DNA from: Lytechinus pictus | Lineage: Eukaryota; Echinodermata; Echinoidea; Temnopleuroida; Toxopneustidae | Reading direction: 5' to 3' | Assembly: GCF_037042905.1 (NCBI RefSeq) | Contig: NW_026974140.1 | Coordinates: forward strand, 10,117,001 to 10,181,000 | DNA length: 64,000 nt | Shown here: one piece after another, positions 1 through 11,600 of the stretch | How the letters are laid out: each line of letters begins with the position of its first letter | Position numbering within the stretch: the stretch's first letter is position 1 | Made by a program: the position numbers and the translations under genes | The notes under the pieces: model-generated | The model's input: only the letters and a program-made list of their open reading frames with translations | Databases searched by the model: none | What the model was told of the DNA's origin: nothing

Positions 1-2563
1 ATCGCACAATCTGTCTATAAAGTATCAACATTTCTCTTTAAAGCTTATTTAATGTAGTTGTACCAAACAATGATTCAATGAGAAAGTCTATCAACCAAGA
101 TCAGTCGTCAACAGATATCATCATCAATCGAAATCTAGTTCGTTACATTTGCATAAAACCTTACTCTACGACTCATGAAATGTAAACTGAAAATAATCAC
201 ACTGAAAATCACCAAAAGAGATAAGCACATCAATTATTTGTGTCATAAATCATGATCCAAGTCAGACTTGATATGCATACCTTTTTAAATTAGGCCTTAT
301 TATTATTCAATGTAGTCTATTCGACTAAAGTTAGATCAAGGTAGAATTATACCTTTCGTGTTTCGTTTGAGTTAAGAAGCCATAGGCTTACACGGGTATC
401 CGTATGTTACTCTTTCAATCACTGCAATTGTCAAATAAATCAAAGTGTCAAATAAATAAACATGTGAAATTAAAACTTAAAGTGAAACCTATTTTTCACA
501 ATCCCTAATTTTGTTGTAACTTCAAGTTTTGTTTGTGTATGATTTATGATCAATGTAATTGACAGCTTGATACTTACTTGAAAAAAAATATGTAAAATCA
601 ATCAACAGAATGGATATATGAATTGTCCAGTGGGGAATACATGGAAACACCCCCCCCCCCCTCCCGGGGGAATATGAAGGGAAACAAAATTTGAAGAATT
701 TTTAAAAATAAAAATGTGTGGGGAAAAAACCCCAAAACACTGGGTGTGATTGTAGTGATAACTTATTTTCCCCATTGTCTGTCCAAAAAATAAGAAAACG
801 TGAGCCCCCCTCCCCTCCTCCTCCCCTTACTCTTCAGTCCTGGATGCGTTACTTTTGATGATTTTCAATGGAGTTCTTAAGTAACATGGTACGCAGGGAC
901 TTCTTACTTGACTCTTAAAATCCTATATTTTTAATTCAAATATTCCAAGATTTTAGAAAATGTAAGATTTATGTTGGGTTAAGAGAGTGACTATATTGAG
1001 CTTTTTTATTCCAGAACCATCGCGAAATCATGAAAACAATGCTATGAATTTTCTATGATAAGCCAATTCAATCTAAGTACCAGATTTATTTATTCCACAT
1101 CAGGGACAGTGTTAGAGCAGAGAGCAGGCCTGGGGCAACCGCCCCTATGATTTTTTTAACGATAAAAAGAAAGAAATGGTGGGAGAAAGAGAGAAAAGAA
1201 TGGTGTAGATGAGAGATACCCGAGCTGGCAATCATCATTACGATGATGATTCAAGATTCACGTGTGAAAATGCCCTTAGTCACTTATGCATACTAATCAT
1301 TGGACCTCAAATTAACCTTTCCAAACAAAATCACCCTTATGATAATCCCTGTGTTATCAATAACATGTTATCTTTTGCAGGAGACTCAAAATTAGTTATT
1401 TTATCATAGCGGATCAAAGTACAAGCAAAGCGCTCGGTTTCATTTGCAATTATATTTCGTCACGATTATTAATAAAAATACATTTTGTGGCTAATCGGAT
1501 CAATTTGAGAGAATTTCAACAATATTGCAGAGGTAAGTTACGTCTAAATCATATTTAAATTCAAAGTCTAAAATATTAAAATTTGTGACATGATTATTTT
1601 ACATTGATCACAATTAGTATTACAAAACGATAACAGCACATTGAGTAAAACAATATATCGTGATTAAATTGCCTAGTATACTGTATGTTGTTAATAACAT
1701 TATTTATCATCAAAATGGTAAATAATCATCTGAAATTCTTTATTGAAATATTTATAAACGTTTTCACATAGTTATATTCAGTTTGTTGAGCTATCGTGAT
1801 AACATTATGATTTCACAACAGCTGACAAATGAAGAGCTCAGTTGCAAAAGGGGTTAGATCCATTTTTTCATCAGATTTGATTTTTGTGATTCAACGTATA
1901 GACTTTTTAGCTCTATAAGTTGATTCCAAAGAATTTTCCATTAAAAAGTGGAGGGAAAAAATGGCAAAGAAAAATCACTTTTTATTCAAAAAGGGTTAGG
2001 TCCATTTCAATTTGGTTGCAAAAGGGGTTAGGTCCACAAAGAACCTATACATTTTTAGTCGCTCTGATCATGGACCTACATGCTCTGATGATACCAAAGA
2101 ACATTAAAAACGTGAATAAATGTGGCAAAGAAAAAGCTCTTTATTTCTAAAGATATTTGATTCATTTCAATTTGCTTGCAAAAGGGGATAGGTCCTTAAT
2201 GATAATTTTTGAATAAATATAGAAAAAAATGAAGACAGGTAATTTTCTTTTACACCCAATTTTATGTTTACATGAAAGGGTAGTACATCATAACAATTTA
2301 GTTCTCATAAGAATATTGCAATAAGTGAGAATAAAAAAAGCACGATTTTCTCGAAATGGTCCAAAGTGGACCAAACTCTTCATATCGTCTTCGTAAACAT
2401 GGTAAATATGTCTATTTCGCATTTTAAAGTTGTATGAGGACTTATTAATTGAATAAAAGTATTGGCAATCACTGTACCATTGATGATTATTAAGAAGAAG
2501 TCTTAGTTAAAAATTGGAAACAAAGTAGTAATTTATATCGTGTTTTCGAATTCAATTCTTCAG
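1..2563. other. Upstream region, no gene recognised
   Basis: I see no convincing exon here. It is AT-rich, with a C/G homopolymer stretch near 649-667 and a poly-C/T patch near 805-830. A first untranslated exon of the downstream protease could lie here but nothing marks it. Confidence 0.5.
1838..2200. repeat. Local repeat with motif TTGCAAAAGGGGTTAGGTCC
   Basis: The motif TTGCAAAAGGGGTTAGGTCC or a close variant recurs near 1843, 2010 and 2175, with a partial copy near 1990. Between the copies are similar stretches containing TGGCAAAGAAAAA. This looks like a degraded short tandem or dispersed repeat; no coding content. Confidence 0.6.
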
Positions 2564-2669
2564 GTCAGTCAAACAGTACTTCTTGCGAAATGCGAATCTG
2601 GATTGCCATGGGTGTGTTGCTATCGGCAGATTAAAGACTATCCCAGATAAATACATCGTAGTCCTCAAT
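2564..2669 (+). CDS. Protease exon 1: signal peptide and start of I9 propeptide
   Basis: The propeptide frame reads KTIPDKYIVVLN up to the donor at 2670 (AAT|GTAAGT). The only signal-like start, ATG at 2590, is in another frame and meets a stop at 2629-2631. The distance from ATG to the last propeptide codon is 77 nt, one short of a multiple of three, so one base seems to be missing between 2628 and 2640. Alternatively the exon begins at an acceptor at 2562-2563 (TTCTTCAG) and the real signal peptide is further upstream; the in-frame residues there do not look like a signal. Confidence 0.55.
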
Positions 2670-5600
2670 GTAAGTAGAGTGTTGCTGTTATTGTTGTTGT
2701 TTTGTTTATTATTTTTTATTTGGTTACCCACCCCCTTTCACAGAATATTTTATTTTGAATAATAAAATCCAAGATAATTATACAATGTGATGAATCTTTC
2801 ATCTGCAGACACACTGTAGATAACAAATGTGACAAATATATTATTGTTAAAAATCATCACAGCCTAGGTCTCAATCACACCGTTTGAGGCAGAAATCTCA
2901 TGACAAAGATTTTCACACATTAGCCATGTTAGCATGAAATAGACAAACGAACATACATTGGATGTAAATTATTTCATAATTGTGTAGGGGCATTCCCGCA
3001 CCATCAAAACATTTCTGTAACTAAATGATACCACTTCTTTTCCATTTTATTTTGCCTTAGACTATTACTTATCATTCTTCTATTCCATTGTAACATTTAA
3101 AGACTGATAGCATTATGTCAAAGTCAGGCACATTAATTGATTTCTTAGTTTATCTAAAGATATATATTTCTCTTCCTATGACTATGAGAATTCATTAAAT
3201 TGCAATGTTGTTACTATCACAAAACCCCCCCACAATTCTAGTGCTGCCATTGTGAGCATGATTTTTTCCCCTGTCTAACAAAATGTATATACAAACGAAA
3301 CATAATAATAACAAAGTTACCACCGGGTAGTTCATACTCCGGCAATATCACTTGTCAGGACAGATTTGTTTTAAGGACGACCCTTTCAAGGTATATATTG
3401 AGCTAAATTTATCTCTTTTGCAACTACATGTAGTTCCTTCAAAATAAGACATGTCAGATGGGAAGAATGATGTAAAATCATTGACAGATTGTAAACGCAG
3501 ATAGATTAATATGATTGACCATGCAGGCAAATTTCATTCAAATCTACCAAATTCAAAAATAATGTTTGAAAACTCATTTCATATATTTGTTAATTATCAT
3601 TGAAATATTGTAATGTTGTCAATGTTTTAACTTTTAACAATGCCAGAATCATTATGTTAACACATTTTATCATTTTTTAAAACTATTTTTCTCAGGATGA
3701 CGTGATGCTGGACACTGTAATCAACCGAATAAAGCAGAAGATGGTTTCTCGCTCGGAGAAGTTTTCCGTTTTAAGGAAATATTACAAAGCACTCAATGGT
3801 TTTGCTGCAGAGATGTCGGAAGATGTGGCAGAAAGGGTAAGCAATTTGATTTTTATAGCAGCTAAAGGGCGCCGTATTAAAAAAAATACACGTCCTCCCC
3901 TCCTCCTCGTTCTTAATTTTATTCTATTTTCAATTTTGTTCTCTCGATCTTCTATATTATATTCTTTTGCTTGTTCCCATCCTTATTTATCTTCTTTCTA
4001 GTTTCTTCTCATTTGTATTCCTCGCATTCTTGGATTCTTCCATCCATTGTTCTGGAATGATTCATGTCGAATCAAACTTAAATTCGGCATTGAATATGTT
4101 GAAGATTCAGTTTGATCTTTTTAATGCATCAATAATTATTGACTGCTTAGATGGCCTTCAATCTCGGAGTAGATTTGATTTTTTTTATGTTTCTTAATAC
4201 AACAAAATAGCCGAATTAAGGATTTTGTAACAGACCTTCACATTCAACTTCCAGCACATTTTTTTAAAAGACACTGCTTATATGACGTTTACAAAGACCG
4301 AGACGTCTAAGAGCCTGATACTAGTTGAGACATTCCAGGGCCAATCTGTGTTTGTATCACATCGATTATCATGGATTGTCTAACACAAACTGCCTGCCAG
4401 TCGACGACTAGTGGCCAGTATATCACGCTCATTCATTCTCAGTCACGGGGAACATCTGTCTGAATAGCTCTTGGTCTCACCATTTGTCTCGACTCTCCAT
4501 CTCCTGGACTGTCCGTCCAACGTTATAATATCACGTCCATTGATATTCTGTCCCGGAAAGCGTTCAGTTCACCGACGTCCATTCTCAGAGACAAGCCTCT
4601 CATGGATGGGCCTGTCTTGGGTATTAGCAGGCTCTCGGACATCCCCATCATTGGAAACATCTTTCTCATCGGATCTCAAACTCAGGTATTTCTGTCCCAG
4701 GAACTCTCTCAGATATTACCAGGCTATTGGACATCTCGGTCTTTGGAAACGTCTTTCTCATCGGATCTGAGTCTCAGGGCCAGTCTGTGTCTGTATCACA
4801 TGTCTCAACTGGTATCAGGCTGTTACACGTATCGGTCCTTGGAAACATCTTTCTCATCGGGTCATAGTCTCAAGGCCAATATGTGTCTGTATCACATGTC
4901 TCAACTAGTATCAGGCAAGAGCCTGTACTTGGAACATGGACCGAGACGTCTGAGAGACGTCTCGTTCTCTGTAAACGTCTTTCTCATCGGATCTGAGTCT
5001 CAGGGCCAATCTGTGTCTGTATCACATGTCTCAGCTAGTATCAGGCTGTTAGACATCTCGGTCTTTGGAAACGTCTTTCTCATCGGATCTGAGTATCAGG
5101 GCCAATATGTGTCTGTATCACATGTCTCAGCTAGTAGGCCTATCAGGCTCTTAGACATCTCGGTCTTTGTTAACATCTTTCTCATCGGATCTGAGTCTCA
5201 GGGCCAATCTGTGTCTGTTTCACATGCCTCAACTAGTATCAGGCTCTTAGACATAACGCTCTTTGTAAACATCTTTCTCATCGGATCTGAGTCTCAGGGC
5301 CAATCTGTGTCTGTATCACATGTCTCAACTAGTATCAGGCCCTTAGACATGTCGGTCTTTGGAAACGTCTTTCTCATCGGATCTTAGTCTCAGGGCCAAT
5401 CTGTGTCTGTATCATATTTCTCAACTAGTATCAGGCTCTATGACATCTCGATCTTTGGAAACGTATTTCTTTCTCATTGGATCTGAGTCTCAGGTCCAAT
5501 CTGTGTCTGTATCACATGTCTCAGCTAGTATCAGGCTCTTACACATATCGGTCATTGGAAACGTCTTTCTAATTGGCTCTCAGTCCCAGGGACCGTCCAT

Positions 5601-8600
5601 CCTTTTGGTTCTCAATCCGAAAGGTTTCAGAGAAAGTCCTTCATCCGGACTGTCCGTTCTCTTTACTCACGCTTTCTACTCCGTCTGTTTACAAGTACTG
5701 GTATGAATCAAGTTATCAAGTAATAACATCATCAAGCCCGTTGCATAAAACTTTTGCCATATAAAAACATTTTCAATGGCATAATTTTGTATGTCAGTGT
5801 TTTTGTTTATTTGCCAGAGTTTTTTATGGCGTCAGTTTTATGCAACGGGCCTCAGAGAGAAGAATCAATCCTTGTTTATCATGTTTGTTATGCTCTGTTT
5901 GAAGAGTCACATATCACTTGGTCATGTACAACAAGAAGACTTACTATTTCAATGATTGTCACATTTTTCTTCAAGATATTGCAGTTGCCTGTCGTAAAAT
6001 ACATGGAACCTGATACGTTTGGTGAAGTTGAAGGTTCTCCTTCATCGTCGTCTTCATCGTCGTTCTCGCCGTCATCGACATTCTCATCGTCGTTATCATG
6101 GGGTCTTGATCGCATTGACCAGCGCAACTTGCCACTCGATGGCACTTTCAGCATCGAAGGTATGGTTGGATTAATGTAACTATGATTAACGTATAGGCTT
6201 GTGGATAAACATCCTTTCTTCAAAGAAATGTTCCCCAAAAAGTCTTAACAAGTGACAAAGGGTTTCGAATAATCGTCGCGTTTTTTTGTTGCTTTGCTTT
6301 GTTTTGTTTTGTTTGTTTGACCTCAAGAAGTAGGCCCAAGAAAATACTTTTTTTCTAGAAATGAAGAGCATACGCTGGATTAAACATATTGGAACATATT
6401 CTGAGGTCAGGTCTTACCCTGTGCTAAAATTAATGGAAACCAAAATTGTAAAAATTTCGTTTATTTCATGGTGAAGAAAACTAAATTTTTGATATTTATA
6501 TTCCTAGACATTCGAAAACTATTTGAATGTCAGTATGCTGATAAATTGAACATTTTTGTTAGAGATTTGTGTCATAATTGGCTATCCATAGTTAAAAACC
6601 ATAACTTAAGATCAGAGTTTGAATTTAACCCGAGTTCGGACCATTTTGATTTATTATTCATGCATGTCTTCTGTGATCTGTCTTTGCATGGCACAAAGGT
6701 GACGGAGAGGGTGTGACGATACATGTATAGATACCGGTATACGGGTCTCCCATCAAGAATTCGAAGGTCGAGCCAGCTATGGTGAAGACTTCTTGGACGA
6801 TGGTTGGAACGTGAGTCGATCCCCGGGGATGGTTCCTGTCATGATCATCATTGTATTCTATGTACACTGCAAAAACTCCGGTGTTGATGATTTAACACCA
6901 GCTCGGATCTATATAAGTCCACACCAGAGAAGTATTGAAACAACACCAGTTTGGAATCAAACCGATGTTGTTTTGATACTAATTGGGGTTGTATAAACAC
7001 CTATCTGGTGTTAGACCAAAACGAAACTGGTGTTGTTTAACACTTCTCTGGTGTTGACATACCTATATAGATTCCGGGCTGGTGTTAAATCAACACCAGA
7101 TACTATGGAAGTTTAAAGTGCCATTGATTTGTTCAGTTAGCGTTTTAGCGTTTTAGCGAGAAAAATTTTTTCGTCAAGTTTGAATACAACTTTTCATAAA
7201 TCGACTTGGCAAACCTGGCATAACCCTCTCGCCGGCAAGACAAGTCGATTTCATGTTAAATCTTCCGTACGTCGTAAGTCGATGTATATTCATTCTCTTC
7301 AAAAGAGAACTCGGCTAGATAACTTTAAACGATAAGTAAGTCCTGTCTTTTTCATAATAGTTTTCACTGAATGAAAAATACTTATCAGACTCAAAGTAGG
7401 CATTAAGGTGGTATTGCTCACGAAGAAGATGCAGTCATTGATGTAATGCATACATAAATGATGATTTAATGAATTTAGCAATAAAGAAGTAAGTAGATAT
7501 TATTCAATCAAATATAGACAAACATTGTAAATGATAAGTAAATAGAGGATAAGTGATTGAATTTTTGTGTGAATGAGTGACTGGATTAATGATTGAAGGA
7601 ATGAATGGATGGATGGAAGAACGAATGAATATATGCATTAAATGAATTATCATGTTAGGCACAATAATTGATATTCTCCATTTCATTGCTCAAATTGATC
7701 TTGCCATTAGGGGTTCGACTGTCTTGGTCATGGTACTCACTGTACCGGTACTATTATAATAGCAGGAAGATTCCAAGGAATCGCAAGAAAAGCCAAAATA
7801 GTTTCTCATCGAATTTTCGGTTGTAACGGCAGGGGCGAGAAATCAGATGCTATAGCAGGTATGTATATACCACAACCTCTTGGCATCGACCATGTCGGGA
7901 ATTAGTCCAAAGCTTTTAGTATTTTTGTTGTTTGATTTGATTTAATTCTAACCCTTCATCAGAATGGTTGTTGATGAAAAGAAAACGACTCTCGTACTTC
8001 TTTGTGTCTTGGCCCTTTCCTAGTTCTCATATTTATACACCATTTTGTGAATGTTTCCAATGAGAATGATGCCTACATTCTTCTTCCTAATGACTAAATC
8101 ACACTGCAGAAACTCCGGTGTTGATTTAACACCAGCCTGGAATCTATATATGTCCACCCCAGAGAGATGTGAAACAACACCAGTTTGGTTTTGGTCTAAC
8201 ATCAGATAGGTGTTTATACAACACCAATTAGTATTAAAACAGCATCGGTTTGATTCCAAACTGGTGTGGACATATATAGATTCCGGGCTTGTGTTAAATC
8301 AACACCGGAGTTTTTGCAGTGCACTCGGTAAAGTCCTAAGTTTATTCAGCAATAATCCCTTTCCAACATATATATTATGATTTCTTTTCCTAACCAGCCG
8401 TAATATCTTTCATAACCACAGCTATTGAATCGGTTATTCAAACTACCACCTACCCTGCCGTCATGTCGATGTCGTGGCGTTTCTTAGCGGATCAGTCCGT
8501 CGATGATGCCGTCGCTCATGCGGTTGATGCAGGCATCGTTTCGGTGGTAGCAGCTGGGAACCAAGACGATGACGCCAGCGTCAACACCCCTGCTCGTGAA

Positions 8601-11600
8601 CCAAAGGTTGTGATTGAATATTTACATCCGTGTTAGAGGGGCGTCTACTGCAAACACTCCGGTGTTGATTTAACACCAGCCCGGAATCTATATATGTCCA
8701 CACGAGAGAAGTGTCAAACAACACCAGTTTCGTTTTGGTCTAACACCAGATAGGTCTTTATACAACACCAATTAGTATTAAAACAGCATTTGTTTGATTC
8801 CAAACTGGTGTTGTTTCAATACTTTCCTGGTGTGGACATAATATATATAGATTCAGGGCTGGTGTTAAATCAACACCGGAGTTTTTGCAGTGTCGATACA
8901 GATTTTTAGCAGCTGCAACGGGGACGGATTCTATAACCAGTAAATGTATTGAAAAGTGTCCGTCAATGACAAAGAACAGCTGGGAAGTCTTTTGCCGAAT
9001 ATTGGTGACCCAGGACAGCAGTTTTCGTAGTAAGATTAGGAGATGACGAAAAATTGCAAATGGACAAACTTGCCGTTTGTCCAGTGTCCAGGACGACATT
9101 GCCGTGGTTTTAATAGTCCAGTTTCGACAAAGATTTCTTGTGTTGTGCTTTGTCATGAAGGGCATTTATAATAAGTTTTCTATGTTCTTGAATCGGTCTT
9201 GGATTGTGGAAGCGAGGACTCCCTTATGGTCCGTAGTCTGAATTCTGGTTTATTAAATTGGAACTCTGGTCTGGATAGCCAATTTTGACACAAGTTTATG
9301 ACAGCAGATAATGTCTATTTATTCAAAATGAGCTCGTTTAATACCAATATCCTACATAACTGTCTGGATATGAGAAATATGACATTTGTCTTGTCTTCAC
9401 AATTTAAGAAAGAGGGAGGACAACAGTAAATATAAGAAACATACAATGCTAGGACAAAATTACACTTTTGGCGTCACATGATATTAGCATAGAGTCGGGC
9501 CGGTGACAAGACGTTTGCACAGGTCTTATTTAGAGTTACGATAGTGTTTTTTTGTTCAGAATAATGTAAAGGTAAGTATGGGGTTTATTTAGGTTTGAAG
9601 GTTAGGTTCTATGTTTGGCTTAACGTGCCGATTTTCCATCGGAGCAACTTTCGCCGGAGAAAATGTCATAGAAACCGTTGTACCACCATAGTCTAAGTTA
9701 AACTGGATTGCAGAAAACGGCTTAATGTCATTTCTTTGACATAGGATGTGTCAATCATAACTGTCATAGACATGTGCATGAATTCGATAATTCTTATATT
9801 GGCGTTACAGCGAGACACAGACCAGTTTCAACGAAGCGACATTTCCTTGACGCATCGCTATCTTGAATATAAATGACTTTCTTGTACAAAAAGACTTAAA
9901 GAAAATTATTGGATACACAATATGATTCTTGATTACGTACCTTTGTGCATTATACTCAGAAGAAGGAACATCATTTATCTAAACGCGAACGATGCATAAA
10001 GTTATTACTGGTATCATGAAAATTATGACCGTCGAGTTATCAATCCATTAATATAGTCATGCAGTGGCTTAATGATCCAAATATGTTGAGTAAATGCAAC
10101 TTGGCATATGGGAGCAAAATGTCTGATAAGTCGCTACCGAGCGAAAAGCGAGCTTGCACAAATTTTTACCTCAAGAAACAAAATTTTGTGATAATTGTTT
10201 TTGATAAATTTTGACATAATAACTTATCGAAAAATATCATAGTTTCCTATTTTCTTTGCTTTCATTTATTTTTCTCCTTATTTTTCTAGTCTTCGAGTTG
10301 GTCGTGTATTTATTTATTCATTTATTTATTTATTTATTTATTAATATATTTATTCCAGCCGCCCTATTTATAAAGTCAGTGGTTATACAAAATAAGCGAT
10401 ATCACGTGCGATTCACATGCAGACGATGCGTGATTTATAAAATGTATCAATGGGATGCTTAAAATATTTATTTGAAAATAATGGTCAATAAGTTATTTAT
10501 TCCATGATAAAGCCACGATAGTAACATCATTCTTATGTAACAGATGAAAAGCAATTGATTTCTTGATAAAGTCATGACTAATATAACATATAACGGGTGA
10601 AAACTGTGTTATTGTTTCCATTTCTCCAATGACAGGCGATCTCCGTTGGGGCTACTGACCGTAACGACTACAGGGCGGATTTTTCTAACTATGGGTCTTA
10701 CGTAGACCTCTTCGCACCCGGTGTGGCTATCATAAGTGCCCATCCTGCCTCCGATGATGCCTATGCTGTATACGATGGTACCAGTATGTCTGCCCCTCAT
10801 GTTGCTGGTGAGCGCCATTTTATACTACATTTTAATGTCCTACGTCCAAAATGTCGACCTAAGAGATGCTGAAACAATACCTTTACTCTATTTGAATAAA
10901 TAGAGTGAAATCGAACAAGCTAAACATGAAAGATTTCATGAAGATAGTATAAAAAAATATTTAAAGGTTTTTCTAAAATTATGCATTATTTCGATATCGT
11001 CAAGATAATGATGGATATGCAATCATGGGGCTGATGATGTCAGGTCTCTTATTTTTTTAAATTTAGAATCTGAATCATTTAACTATTCTTGCGCTCGATA
11101 GCCAGGTAGGCCTATGAGTTTAAATCGCTAGGGAGAGTTGTGTAGCGGTTCTGACTCTCGCTATATAATCAACGGGTCGTGCGTTCGAATCCCACCACGA
11201 CCTAGCGTCCTTTGGCAAGGCGTCTATCCACACTTTGTCTCTCTCTCTCTCTCTCCACCCAGGTGTTAAATGGATACCAGGCAGGAAGCGAAAGCTTATG
11301 CACTATGCCTTGCAATTGGGTTTTGATGCATTCTTACTGGAATGTTTCCCGGGGAGTTGAGAGAGCGCATACATTGATCCTTGCTTATGGACATATATAT
11401 CTTTAAAGCGCGTAGAGACGCTGTTCCAATTATGCATTACCCGCTATTCAAGTGGACTGCTATTATTAGTTAGTTTCCTTCTGCTCTCTGCCTTGAATCT
11501 GAGATGAATATCTCATATTATATTCATAAACTATGATATGCCTACTTTCGAAGTACATGTAGCTTGGATGCGAGAATATGAGCACGCACAACGAAGGAGT

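Noticed and set aside
4602-5387. 261-codon frame as a real gene
   Set aside because: Lies within an intron, is built of a 96-bp minisatellite and has no recognisable domain. Kept only as a low-interest note.
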